Notes under the pieces: model-generated | Database searches by the model: none | Seen by the model: the letters and a program-made list of their open reading frames with translations, nothing else | What the model was told of the DNA's origin: nothing | Source: Nocardioides conyzicola | GTDB lineage: Bacteria > Actinomycetota > Actinomycetes > Propionibacteriales > Nocardioidaceae | DNA: 64,000 nt | Assembly: GCF_039543825.1 (NCBI RefSeq) | Contig: NZ_BAABKM010000002.1 | Span: 310,001-374,000, forward strand | Direction of reading: 5' to 3' | Made by a program: the position numbers and the translations under genes | Shown: positions 44,934-53,243 of the stretch, one piece after another | How positions within the stretch are numbered: position 1 is the first letter of the stretch | Layout of the letters: each line of letters starts with the position of its first letter

Positions 44934-45188
44934 CTAGACCGCGCGCTTCTTCAGCTTGCGGCGCTCGCGCTCGGACAGACCGCCCCAGATGCCGAAGCGC
45001 TCGTCGTTCATCAGCGCGGACTCGAGGCAGTCGTCGCGCACCTCACACGTGAGGCACACCTTCTTGGCCTCCCTCGTGGAGCCTCCCTTTTCGGGGAAGA
45101 ACGCCTCGGGGTCGGTCTGTGCGCACAGCGCACGGTCCTGCCATCCCGCTTCCTCGGCGTCCACGTCGAGGAGAAAAAGTTCTCTCAC
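44934..45188 (-). CDS. whiB: WhiB-family Fe-S transcription factor, WhiB/WhiB2 type
   Basis: An 84-aa regulator with four cluster cysteines (Cys22, 45, 48, 54) in ALCAQTDPEAFFPEKGGSTR and VCLTCEVRDDCLE, the turn GIWGG, and a basic DNA-contacting tail RERRKLKKRAV. GTG 45188 is chosen because it makes the N-terminus (MRELFLLDVDAEEAGWQDRA) line up with Streptomyces WhiB and because the cluster domain then has normal length. Orthologues (WhiB, WhiB2/WhmD) act with WhiA in division and septation. A good promoter lies at 45306-45335, giving a leader of about 110 nt. The location next to fbiA and manB genes is conserved. Confidence 0.95.
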   Translation of the reverse strand: MRELFLLDVDAEEAGWQDRALCAQTDPEAFFPEKGGSTREAKKVCLTCEVRDDCLESALMNDERFGIWGGLSERERRKLKKRAV

Positions 45189-45305
45189 GTCACTCGCCCT
45201 TTCGACCCGGTACTGCTCCCACATCCGCGTTCGGCGGTGACATCCGGCGCCGGGGAAAATCGGCACCGGGTCCACCGCCTGGAAAACGTGAACGACACTG
45301 TGGGA

Positions 45306-45335
45306 ATTACATGCCTGTCGTACCCCGAAAGTCAA
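45306..45335 (-). promoter_or_regulatory. Sigma-70-type promoter of whiB
   Basis: On the minus strand TTGACT (45330-45335), an 18-nt spacer, and TGTAAT (45306-45311). The start of transcription would be near 45299, about 110 nt upstream of the whiB start codon. Confidence 0.6.
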
Positions 45336-45398
45336 CCCCGGATCTGCTATGGCGCCCCGCTCGATCCGCGTCCACCACTCGTGCGGCAAGGTATCCGC

Positions 45399-46412
45399 AT
45401 GCAGAACATCACGGTGCTGTCGGGGGGCATGGGCGGCGCGCGCTTCCTCCAGGGTCTCCTCCAGGGCATCGCCGGGGGCCGCCTCCCCGGCGTCGCGGCG
45501 GACGCGCGGGTGACCGTCGTCGCCAACACGGCCGACGACATCTGGGTCCACGGGCTCAAGGTCTGCCCGGACCTCGACACCGTCATGTACACCCTCGGCG
45601 ACGGGATCGACCCCGAGCGCGGGTGGGGTCGGCGCGAGGAGACCTGGAGCACCAAGGACGAGCTCGCGGCGTACGGCGTGGAGCCGACCTGGTTCGGCCT
45701 CGGCGACCGCGACATCGCGACCCACCTGGTCCGCACCCAGATGCTCGACGCGGGCTACCCGCTCTCCGAGGTGACGGCCGCCCTGTGCCGTCGCTGGCTC
45801 ACCCCGACGTACGGCGAGCGCGTGCGGCTGCTGCCGATGACCGACGACCGGGTCGAGACGCACGTCGCGATCGCCGACGCCGACGCGCCGAGCGGCCGCC
45901 GGGTGATCCACTTCCAGGAGTACTGGGTGCGGCTGCGGGCGTCCGTGCCCGCCGAGCTCGTGGTCGTCGTCGGGCTGGAGGACTCCTCCCCCGGTCCGGG
46001 CGTCATCGACGCCATCACCGACGCCGACCTGGTCCTGCTCCCCCCGTCGAACCCGGTCGTGTCCGTCGGGACCATCCTGGGCGTGCCGCGGGTGCGCGAG
46101 GCCCTCGTCGCGACCACCGCGCCGGTCGTCGGGCTCTCCCCCATCGTCGGCGGCACGCACGTGCGCGGCATGGCCGAGCAGATGCTGACGTCGATCGGCG
46201 TCGAGGTCACCGCCGCCGGGGTCGGGCTCCACTACGGGTCCCGGGCGCACGGCGGGGTCCTGGACGGCTGGCTGGTCGACACGGTCGACGCCGCACAGGT
46301 CGAGCAGGTCGAGGCGGCGGGACTCCCCTGCCGCGCCGTACCTCTGATGATGACCGACGCGGACGCCACCGCGGCGATGGCAGCCGCGGCGGTGGAGCTG
46401 GTCGCGCCGTGA
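45399..46412 (+). CDS. fbiA: 2-phospho-L-lactate / phosphoenolpyruvyl transferase of F420 biosynthesis
   Basis: A 337-aa CofD/FbiA enzyme that joins the phosphorylated three-carbon unit (phosphoenolpyruvate-derived in actinobacteria) to the deazaflavin Fo, making dehydro-F420-0. Landmarks: the dinucleotide-binding start ITVLSGGMGGARFLQGL, VVANTADDIWVHGLKVCPDL, MTDDRVETHV, FQEYWVRLRA and LPPSNPVVSVGTIL. ATG 45399 has AAGG seven bases upstream. The stop overlaps fbiB. FbiC and FbiD are not in the window. Confidence 0.95.
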   Translation: MQNITVLSGGMGGARFLQGLLQGIAGGRLPGVAADARVTVVANTADDIWVHGLKVCPDLDTVMYTLGDGIDPERGWGRREETWSTKDELAAYGVEPTWFGLGDRDIATHLVRTQMLDAGYPLSEVTAALCRRWLTPTYGERVRLLPMTDDRVETHVAIADADAPSGRRVIHFQEYWVRLRASVPAELVVVVGLEDSSPGPGVIDAITDADLVLLPPSNPVVSVGTILGVPRVREALVATTAPVVGLSPIVGGTHVRGMAEQMLTSIGVEVTAAGVGLHYGSRAHGGVLDGWLVDTVDAAQVEQVEAAGLPCRAVPLMMTDADATAAMAAAAVELVAP

Positions 46413-47371
46413 GTCGGCTCGAGATCACCGCACCCGACGGGGCCCCCGAGGTCGAGCCCGGCGACGACCTGGTGGCGATCGTGCTGCTGATGGCCTCCCT
46501 CGCCGACGGCGACGTCCTCGTCGTGACGAGCAAGGTGGTGAGCAAGGCCGAGGGCCGCCTGCGGACCGGCACCCGCGAGGAGGCGCTCCCCGGCGAGACC
46601 GCCCGGGTGGTCGCCCGCCGCGGCGAGACCATGATCGTGCGCAACCACCTCGGGCTGACCATGGCCGCGGCCGGCATCGACAACTCCAACGTCCCGCAGG
46701 GTCAGATCGTGCTCCTGCCCGAGGACCCGGACGCCTCGGCGCGCGGGCTGCGCGACGGACTGCTCGACCGCACCGGCGTCAACGTCGGGGTCGTCGTCAG
46801 CGACACCGCCGGGCGGGCCTGGCGGGAGGGCCAGACCGACATCGCGATCGGTGCGGCCGGCATCGTCGTCGCGGAGGACTTCGCCGGGCGCCGCGACGGC
46901 TACGGCAACGAGCTGGCGGTCACCCTGCCGGCCGTCGCCGACGAGCTCGCCGGCGCCGCCGAGCTCGCCACCGGCAAGCTCGGCGGGCGCCCGTTCGCCG
47001 TCGTCCGCGGCCGCGCCGACCTGGTGCTGCCCCGCGGCGAGCACGGCCGGGGCGCGGCGGCCCTGGTCCGTCCCGACGGCGCCGACCTGTTCGGGTACGG
47101 CGCCCGCGAGGCGGTCGTCCGCGCCCTCCGGGCCGAGGTCGCCGACCAGCGGCCGTTCGGCGCACCGGCGTCGCCGACCGAGCTGTCCGCCGCGGTCCGC
47201 GACGTCGTCGGCCTGGTGCCGTCCCACACGGGAGCCGCCGACGGCGCGCTGCTCGTCACCTGCCCGCGCGGCCTGATGCGGGCGCTGACCGCCCTGACCT
47301 TCGCGCACGGGTGGATGGTGCACACGACGGACCACCCCAACGAAGTGCGGTTGCGTCCTTCGTCTGGGTGA
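46409..47371 (+). CDS. fbiB: Coenzyme F420:L-glutamate ligase, FbiB with shortened C-terminal domain
   Basis: A 320-aa enzyme that adds glutamates to F420-0. Residues 1-235 are the CofE ligase domain (VVTSKVVSKAEGR, NHLGLTMAAAGIDNSNVPQG, VVVSDTAGRAWREGQTDIAI, GRRDGYGNELAV). Mycobacterial FbiB has about 448 residues with a C-terminal FMN nitroreductase domain that reduces dehydro-F420-0. Here only about 80 residues follow (SPTELSAAVRDVVGLVPSHT...GLMRALTALTFAHGWMVH), which look like the first part of that domain and then stop. The reductase step must be done by another protein. GTG 46409 overlaps the fbiA stop (GTGA). Confidence 0.92.
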   Translation: MSRLEITAPDGAPEVEPGDDLVAIVLLMASLADGDVLVVTSKVVSKAEGRLRTGTREEALPGETARVVARRGETMIVRNHLGLTMAAAGIDNSNVPQGQIVLLPEDPDASARGLRDGLLDRTGVNVGVVVSDTAGRAWREGQTDIAIGAAGIVVAEDFAGRRDGYGNELAVTLPAVADELAGAAELATGKLGGRPFAVVRGRADLVLPRGEHGRGAAALVRPDGADLFGYGAREAVVRALRAEVADQRPFGAPASPTELSAAVRDVVGLVPSHTGAADGALLVTCPRGLMRALTALTFAHGWMVHTTDHPNEVRLRPSSG

Positions 47372-47442
47372 CGCCCCCGTAGACTCTGCCCTCGACCGAG
47401 CCCAACGCGATCGCATCGCCCCGCACGACCGAGGAACACGAC

Positions 47443-48195
47443 GTGGCCAAGCCCGCCAAGACCGACCGCAAGGCGGTCATCGAAGAGATGCGCAAGAAGC
47501 AGAAGAGCGCCGACCGCCGGCGCGGGACCGTGATCGTCGCGGTGTGCGTCCTCGTCGGCCTCGGCATCATCGCCGCCGCCGTCGTACCGATCCTGCTGAA
47601 CAAGCACGAGGACTCGAAGCTCGACAACGTGGCCCTCGACAAGCTCGGCTCGGCCGCCTCGGTCTGCCAGAAGACGACCACCCAGAAGGCGGACGGCAAC
47701 CAGAACCACGTGCCGGTCGACACGCCGGTCACCTACACCACCGCCCCGCCGGCGTTCGGCGCGCACTGGAACCAGGCCGGCCTCGCTCCGGCCTCGTTCA
47801 GCAAGAAGTTCTACACGGCCGACGAGCGCCCGCCGCTCGAGGCGCTCGTGCACAACCTCGAGCACGGCTACACGATCCTCTGGTACGACCAGACCATCGC
47901 GAAGGACAGCTCGGCCGTCGACAACATCAAGGCGATCGCGCGCAAGTTCGGCGACGAGAACTACCGCGACAAGTTCATCGCTGCCCCGTGGCTGTCCAGC
48001 GACGAGGACGGCGCGAAGTTCCCCGACGGCCAGCACGTGGCCTTCACGCACTGGTCCGCCGGCGGCAACGGCGAGACCGACACGACCAAGCAGGTCGGCG
48101 CCTTCCAGTACTGCTCCGACGTCAGTGGTGCGGCCCTGAAGACGTTCATGGACACGTACCCCTACACCGACTCGCCGGAGCCCGACGCGATGTGA
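47443..48195 (+). CDS. DUF3105 membrane-anchored protein
   Basis: A 250-aa protein with a basic cytoplasmic start, one membrane helix (about 29-51, VIVAVCVLVGLGIIAAAVVP) and an extracytoplasmic DUF3105 domain (YTTAPPAFGAHWNQAGLAP; LVHNLEHGYTILWYD; HVAFTHWSAGG), which has conserved His and Trp residues and two Cys (VCQK, QYCSD) that could form a disulfide. The function is unknown. GAGGAA precedes the GTG start by six bases, and TAGACT at 47380-47385 could be its -10 box with a 57-nt leader. Confidence 0.88.
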   Translation: MAKPAKTDRKAVIEEMRKKQKSADRRRGTVIVAVCVLVGLGIIAAAVVPILLNKHEDSKLDNVALDKLGSAASVCQKTTTQKADGNQNHVPVDTPVTYTTAPPAFGAHWNQAGLAPASFSKKFYTADERPPLEALVHNLEHGYTILWYDQTIAKDSSAVDNIKAIARKFGDENYRDKFIAAPWLSSDEDGAKFPDGQHVAFTHWSAGGNGETDTTKQVGAFQYCSDVSGAALKTFMDTYPYTDSPEPDAM

Positions 48196-48210
48196 CCGCC
48201 GGGAGGGCGT

Positions 48211-49290
48211 CTACGTCAGCCCCGCGCGACCGCTCTCCTTCAGCGCTGCGACGATCTGCTTGACCTCCTGCGCCCGGGCGCGGGTCGTCACGAGCAGCGC
48301 GTCGGGGGTGTCGACCACGACGACGTCGTCGAGGCCGACGACGGCGACGACCCGGCCGCTCCCCGGCACGACCAGCCCGGTGCTGTCGACGCCGAGCACG
48401 GAGGCCTCGTCGCCCAGCACCGACACCGGGACGCCGTCCCGCTCGAGCAGCGTCGCCAGGGCGTCGAAGTCGCCGATGTCCTCCCAGTGGAACGACGAGG
48501 GCACGACCGCGACCCGGCCGGCGTCGGCCGCGGGCTCGGCCACCGCGTGGTCGAGGGCGATCTTCGGCAGCCCGGGCCACAGCTCGTCGAGGCGGTCCGG
48601 GTCGGCCGCGATCGCGCGCAGGGTCTCCGCGAACTCAGGGTGCCACCGACCGAGCAGGTCGAGGAGCACGGTCGGGCGGACCACGAACATCCCGGCGTTC
48701 CAGCGGTAGCGACCGGTCTCGAGGTAGGCCTCGGCGGTCGCGACCGACGGCTTCTCGACGAACTCGGCGACCACGGCAGCGCCGGGGTGGGCGGGCAGCG
48801 GGTCACCGACGTGCACGTAGCCGAACGCGGACGACGGGAAGGTCGGCTCGATGCCGAGGGTGACGAGCCAGTCGTCGCGGGCGACGTCCACGGCACGGCG
48901 TACCGAGTCGGCGAAGAGGTCGGGATCGGCGATCACGTGGTCGGCGGCGAACGACCCCATCACCGCGTCCGGGTCGGACCGCTCGAGGAGCGCCGCGGCG
49001 AGGCCGATCGCGGCCATCGAGTCGCGGGCCGACGGCTCGGCGATCACCGCGTCCGGACCGACGTCGGAGAGCTGGCCGAGCACGGCCTCGCGGTGCGCCT
49101 GGCCGGTGATCACGACGACGCGGTCGGACGCCAGGGGCGCGAGCCGGTCGTACGTCTCCTGCAGCAGGGTGCGGCCCTCTCCGCGCAGGTCGTGCAGGAA
49201 CTTGGGGGCCGAGGAGCGGGACAGCGGCCAGAGGCGGGTGCCCGCGCCACCGGCGGGGATGACGGCCCAGAAGTGGTCGATCGAAGACAT
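48211..49290 (-). CDS. manC: Mannose-1-phosphate guanylyltransferase
   Basis: A 359-aa nucleotidyltransferase making GDP-mannose from mannose 1-phosphate and GTP. The signature loop VIPAGGAGTRLWPLSRSSAPK opens the protein; VMGSFAADHVI, FVEKPSVATAEAYL, RWNAGMFVVRPTVLL and SFHWEDIGDFDAL are further active-site segments. It lacks the isomerase domain of bifunctional enzymes, so mannose 6-phosphate comes from elsewhere. The ATG follows TAGGCT by 6 nt and the gene is divergent from the TIGR03089 gene, as in related genomes. Confidence 0.95.
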   Translation of the reverse strand: MSSIDHFWAVIPAGGAGTRLWPLSRSSAPKFLHDLRGEGRTLLQETYDRLAPLASDRVVVITGQAHREAVLGQLSDVGPDAVIAEPSARDSMAAIGLAAALLERSDPDAVMGSFAADHVIADPDLFADSVRRAVDVARDDWLVTLGIEPTFPSSAFGYVHVGDPLPAHPGAAVVAEFVEKPSVATAEAYLETGRYRWNAGMFVVRPTVLLDLLGRWHPEFAETLRAIAADPDRLDELWPGLPKIALDHAVAEPAADAGRVAVVPSSFHWEDIGDFDALATLLERDGVPVSVLGDEASVLGVDSTGLVVPGSGRVVAVVGLDDVVVVDTPDALLVTTRARAQEVKQIVAALKESGRAGLT

Positions 49291-49296
49291 GGTGGG

Positions 49297-49302
49297 AGCC
49301 TA
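49297..49302 (-). promoter_or_regulatory. -10 hexamer TAGGCT, leaderless-type promoter of manC
   Basis: On the minus strand TAGGCT-CCCACC-ATG (6 nt). Together with TAGGGC on the plus strand it forms a shared CCTAGG palindrome between two divergent genes whose start codons are only 17 bp apart. Confidence 0.5.
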
Positions 49303-49307
49303 GGGCC

Positions 49308-50030
49308 GTGACGACCTTCAACGACGTGCTGGCACGCCAGATGCGCACGGATCCGGGCAGACCGTTGGTCACGTTCTACGACGAGGCCACCGGGGAGCGG
49401 GTCGAGCTCTCCGTGACGACGTACGCCAACTGGGTCGCCAAGACCGCGTCGCTGCTCACCGAGGAGCACGACCTCGAGCGCGGTCAGCGGCTCGCGATCG
49501 ACCTGCCGACCCACTGGCTCGGGACGGTCTTCCTGGGCGCGGCCTGGCTCGTCGGCCTGGCCGTCGTCGGCCCCGACGACGAGGCCGACGCGGTGGTCTG
49601 CGGCCCCGACTCCCTGGCCCGCTGGGCGGCCCGCGCCGGCGAGCTGCCGGTGCTGGCGTGCTCCCTGCGGCCGCTCGGCGTCCGCTTCGCCGACCCGGTC
49701 CCCGCCGGGGTGCACGACGTCGGCATCGACGTCTGGTCGCAACCGGACGCCTTCGTCTCCTACGACCCCCCGCAGCCGGAGGACGCCGCCACCGCGGGCG
49801 GTCTCGGTGACCGCACCCACGCCGAGCTGTGGAGAGCGGCCGCCGTCGGGAGCCTCTTGTCCGACGGCGGCCGCCTCCTCTCGGAGGCGAACCCGGCTTC
49901 CCCACCGGGACTCGCCTCCCTCACCGAGCCGCTCGCACGCGGCGGCTCGCTGGTGCTGGTCGTCCACTCCGAACCGGAGCGGCTCACGGCGACGTACGTC
50001 GCGGAGCGCGCCACGGCTCGCTTCCCTTGA
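49308..50030 (+). CDS. TIGR03089 family protein
   Basis: A 240-aa actinobacterial protein resembling the N-terminal lobe of AMP-binding acyl-CoA synthetases (RPLVTFYDEATGERVELSVT; NWVAKTASLLTEEHDLERGQ; LPTHWLGTVFLGAAWLVGLA). It lacks the ATP-binding loop and the C-terminal lobe, so it is not an active ligase. Members sit next to manC and LCP genes. The function is unknown. GTG 49308 is the family-typical start. Confidence 0.88.
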   Translation: MTTFNDVLARQMRTDPGRPLVTFYDEATGERVELSVTTYANWVAKTASLLTEEHDLERGQRLAIDLPTHWLGTVFLGAAWLVGLAVVGPDDEADAVVCGPDSLARWAARAGELPVLACSLRPLGVRFADPVPAGVHDVGIDVWSQPDAFVSYDPPQPEDAATAGGLGDRTHAELWRAAAVGSLLSDGGRLLSEANPASPPGLASLTEPLARGGSLVLVVHSEPERLTATYVAERATARFP

Positions 50031-50067
50031 GGGGCGAGCAGCACCACGTCCTCACTCGACCCGGCCG

Positions 50068-52950
50068 TCAGCCGGCCAGGTCGTAGACCCCCATCCCCGA
50101 CGCGAGGAACCGCGGCTTCCCGAACCCGGTCGCGCTTCCCGGGATGAGGTAGAGGTAGCCGTTGCTCCGTCGTACGACGAGGTCGGCGTGGCCGGTGATC
50201 CCGATGTCGCTGATCCCGATGACCCAGTTGTACGGCTTGAGATCGAGGCTCACCGCCGCGCCCTTGGTCAGCCCACCCGGACCGTTGCCGGGGTAGAGCG
50301 TCGCCTTGCCGCCCTTGGTGAAGAGGGAGTCCGGGGCGCCGTCGGAGGTCCACCGGCCGACCGGCACCTGGGCCGAGGCGCTGATCGCGCCGTGGGCGAC
50401 GTAGCTGGAGCGCAGGCCGGACATCCCGGCGCCGGGGTAGATCCGGATGGCGCCGCCGCTGGGCTGGCCCATCAGGTCCGGCCAGCCGTCGCCGGTCATG
50501 TCGCCGACCGCGGCCAGGAGGCGCACCGAGGAGAAGCCGGTGCCGATGACGGTCGGCGAGCCGAAGCGACCGGTCCCGTTGCCGCGGCGCAGCTCCAGGT
50601 CGCCGTTGCTGTTGCGGGAGATGATGTCGCCGTGGCCGTCGCGGTCCCAGTCGCCGGCGTTGAAGAGGGCGTTGGCCTTCGGGATCCGGACCCCGGTGTC
50701 GATCGGCGCCCGGGTCTCCGTGCCGCCGTAGTTGCCGAGAACGGACAGGGTGCTGCCGGAGCGGACCACGACGTCCGGGGTGCCGTCCCGGACCACCTGC
50801 GTGACCCCCACGACCGCACCCGTCTTGGCCATCGAGGTCAGCGGCCCGAGCGAGTGGCCGAAGGTGCCGTCGCCGCGGCCCGGGTAGACGTAGCCGTAGC
50901 CGGTGCTGCAGGTCCGGACGAAGAGGTCCTTCTTCCCGTCGCCGGTGAAGTCACCGAGGCCGTCCATCGACGCGAACGCCGACCAGCTGCCCGCCAGCGC
51001 GACGGGTGCACGGAACTTCCCCTTGCCGGTGCCGGCGATCAGCCAGGGCCGGCCCGCGGTGTCGCGGGCGAGCAGGTCGGCATGACCGTCGCCGGTGACG
51101 TCGCCGATGCCCGTGAGCAGGTTGTACCCGCCCCAGGTCGCGGCCAGGCGGACGGCCCGGAACGCGCCGTTGCTCTTGCGGAGCAGGACGTCGAGCTGCC
51201 CGGTCGACGGGACGCGGGCGACGAGGTCGTTGCGGCCGTCGGCGTTGACGTCCCCGACAGCGGTGACCAGGTCGTGGCCCTTGATCCGGTTGATCGGCCT
51301 CGCGATCGCCGCGCCGAAGGTGCCGGCGCTGGTGCCGGGGCGGACGCGGCCGACGCCGGTCCCGCCAGCCTGGACGACCAGGTCGGCGCGGCCGTCCCCG
51401 GTCAGGTCCGGTGAGACCACGGTCCGGTCCGTGCTGACCACGCCGTTGGCGGCGGCGACCGGAGGTGCCAGGGCGGTCAGGCCGCCCGTGGGGATGACGA
51501 AGACCCGGCCGTCGCTGGACCGTCGCGCGACGATGTCGGGGTTCGGCGTCGACGCGAGGTTGGACTCGAGCTCACGCCCGGCCCAGCCGCGTTGCGCCGC
51601 GGCGGCGAGCTTGCGGATGTCGGGGATCCGGGCGTAGAGGTACTTGCCCGGGCACGCGGTGGACGCAGCGTCCCGGTGCCCGTTGATGGCCTGGAAGACG
51701 GTCTTGCCGACCTGCTGCTTGGTCGACGAGGCGTTGACGCCGTGCAGCGACAGCTTCCACGCGAAGAGCGCGCCGTACGCCTGCACCATCGCGCTCGAGG
51801 GCTGCTTGATGTCGTAGTTGCCGATCGCCGACATCGCGAACGCGTAGTCGTTGTAGTTGAGTGTGTGGGCGCCGACGACCGGGCGGTCGATCCCGCCGTA
51901 CCGGCCCTCCCAGATGCGCCCGAACCGGTCGACCAGGAAGTTGTAGCCGATGTCGGACCAGCCGCGGCTCTTGGTGTGGTACGCGTAGATGCTGCGCAGG
52001 ATGCCCGGCACCTCGGCGCGGCTGTAGTCGTTGGCGTTCACCGTGTGGTGGACGAAGCCGGCGTGCACCTCGAAGTAGTGCAGCGAGCTCTTGTCCCGCA
52101 TCTTCTCGTCGGCACCCCACTGGGCCCGCGAGTAGATCTTCGGCTTCGGCGTGAAGGTGGCCGCCTGGAGGGCGATCCGGTCGGAGCCGTCGTCGCCGGC
52201 GCCCGGGTCGGTCGCCAGCGAGGCGGCCTCGGCGCTCGAGCCGGTCGTCGTCGTGGGTGTCTCGGGGTCGACGCTGTCCGTGTCGAGGGCCGGGTGCTCG
52301 ACGGCCGTCCTGGTCGCCTTGCCCGGGTCGATGACCGCGAGCTTCAGGTCGGGCGGCAGCTCCCCCGTCGTGGACTGCACCTGCACCTGGACGTCGTCGA
52401 CGTCACCCACCAGGAGCGCGTCCGTGCCCGGGCGGGCGTGCTTCGCCTCGGCGGTCCCCGGGTCGGGGCCGTGGTCGGCGTCGTAGTCGAGGTCCATCCA
52501 CTTCGACCAGGTCTGCCCGGTCCGGGTGCGCACCTGGAGCGCGATCTCGTCCTCGGGCACCTTGACGCCGTGCTCCCAGGTCACGCCGACCGCGCCGTAC
52601 CCGACGACGGGCTCCGGGACGCTGGTGACCGTGTGGGCGGTCGTCTGCTCGGCCGCGACCAGGTCCGCCTTGGTGCGAGCGGTCCGGGGGGCGTTCGAGG
52701 ACGCCGTCAGGTCGTACTGGGTGACGGTCGGGTCGACGACCTGGGCCGGCACCTCGGAGGCCCGGGAGGACTCCTTGACGTAGGCGCTCAGGTCGGCGGC
52801 GAGGCCGGACGAGGCGGTGGCCCCGTCGGGGCGGTCGTGCACGACGTCGAGGCTGACGACGCTCGCCGCAGGGGTGAGCACAGCGACCACGAGACCGAGC
52901 GCCAGCAGCTGCTGGCAGGCCGTGACGAACCGGATCTTGCTGGGTGGCAT
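50068..52950 (-). CDS. Secreted N-acetylmuramoyl-L-alanine amidase with FG-GAP repeats
   Basis: A 960-aa exported peptidoglycan hydrolase. A signal peptide covers about 1-35. A linker/beta region runs to 270, then a PGRP/amidase_2 domain (about 272-450) begins with IYSRAQWGADEKM. Zinc ligands are visible as His301 or 302 (FVHHTVNAN), His425 (GHRD) and Cys433 (TACPG), with the catalytic-type Tyr in GYNFLVD. From 470 to the end there are about eight FG-GAP/VCBS-like repeats with calcium-loop motifs (DLTGDGRADLV, DVNADGRNDLV, DFTGDGKKDLF), forming a beta-propeller likely to bind wall polymer. It cuts the MurNAc-L-Ala bond. A 19-bp upstream element shared with the LCP gene lies 49-67 bases before the ATG. 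Confidence 0.93.
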   Translation of the reverse strand: MPPSKIRFVTACQQLLALGLVVAVLTPAASVVSLDVVHDRPDGATASSGLAADLSAYVKESSRASEVPAQVVDPTVTQYDLTASSNAPRTARTKADLVAAEQTTAHTVTSVPEPVVGYGAVGVTWEHGVKVPEDEIALQVRTRTGQTWSKWMDLDYDADHGPDPGTAEAKHARPGTDALLVGDVDDVQVQVQSTTGELPPDLKLAVIDPGKATRTAVEHPALDTDSVDPETPTTTTGSSAEAASLATDPGAGDDGSDRIALQAATFTPKPKIYSRAQWGADEKMRDKSSLHYFEVHAGFVHHTVNANDYSRAEVPGILRSIYAYHTKSRGWSDIGYNFLVDRFGRIWEGRYGGIDRPVVGAHTLNYNDYAFAMSAIGNYDIKQPSSAMVQAYGALFAWKLSLHGVNASSTKQQVGKTVFQAINGHRDAASTACPGKYLYARIPDIRKLAAAAQRGWAGRELESNLASTPNPDIVARRSSDGRVFVIPTGGLTALAPPVAAANGVVSTDRTVVSPDLTGDGRADLVVQAGGTGVGRVRPGTSAGTFGAAIARPINRIKGHDLVTAVGDVNADGRNDLVARVPSTGQLDVLLRKSNGAFRAVRLAATWGGYNLLTGIGDVTGDGHADLLARDTAGRPWLIAGTGKGKFRAPVALAGSWSAFASMDGLGDFTGDGKKDLFVRTCSTGYGYVYPGRGDGTFGHSLGPLTSMAKTGAVVGVTQVVRDGTPDVVVRSGSTLSVLGNYGGTETRAPIDTGVRIPKANALFNAGDWDRDGHGDIISRNSNGDLELRRGNGTGRFGSPTVIGTGFSSVRLLAAVGDMTGDGWPDLMGQPSGGAIRIYPGAGMSGLRSSYVAHGAISASAQVPVGRWTSDGAPDSLFTKGGKATLYPGNGPGGLTKGAAVSLDLKPYNWVIGISDIGITGHADLVVRRSNGYLYLIPGSATGFGKPRFLASGMGVYDLAG

Positions 52951-52998
52951 GAGGCATTGCTCCTGTGCGGGGGAAGTTCACACAGTGAGCAACTTTCA

Positions 52999-53017
52999 CA
53001 CCAGTCACAGGGGCAAC
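52999..53017 (-). promoter_or_regulatory. 19-bp element upstream of the amidase gene
   Basis: GTTGCCCCTGTGACTGGTG on the minus strand, identical to 61456-61474 upstream of the LCP gene on the same strand. Here it continues as TGTGAAAG, giving a TGTGA direct repeat with nine-base period, a layout typical of OmpR-type regulator sites. A TTGACA hexamer lies about 65 bp further upstream (53082-53087) in an AT-rich stretch. Confidence 0.55.
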
Positions 53018-53164
53018 GGAAGGGTCCGTGAGTAACTACAAGACTGTAATTTCCACTCGACACGCCGGTGGATCTCAGATTTGTCAATCAATTCCACGCT
53101 TGTAATTCGCGCGGTCGGGGACGACAAAGCTGGCTCGCGCGTCGACTTCGGGCCGTGGGTGGGC

Positions 53165-53228
53165 GCCGAGTCGGCGCCAGTTTTCGCCGGGACGCCTGCG
53201 GCGGTGGGAAAACTGGCGCCGACTCGGC
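53165..53228 (-). terminator. Perfect 21-bp hairpin at the end of the galactan export operon
   Basis: GCCGAGTCGGCGCCAGTTTTC (53165-53185) and its exact complement (53208-53228) flank a 22-nt loop. It begins 15 bases after the stop of the exporter ATPase gene on the minus strand. No T-tract follows. It is also well placed to insulate the amidase promoter region downstream. It could equally be a dispersed repeat element. Confidence 0.6.
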
Positions 53229-53243
53229 TGCTATCTAGCTCCG

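Noticed and set aside
45293..45297. WhiA site (GACAC) upstream of whiB
   Set aside because: Five bases occur too often by chance in this composition to be meaningful alone.
52951..53160. c-di-AMP (ydaO) riboswitch before the amidase gene
   Set aside because: Wall hydrolase genes in actinobacteria often have one, but none of its conserved segments could be found here.
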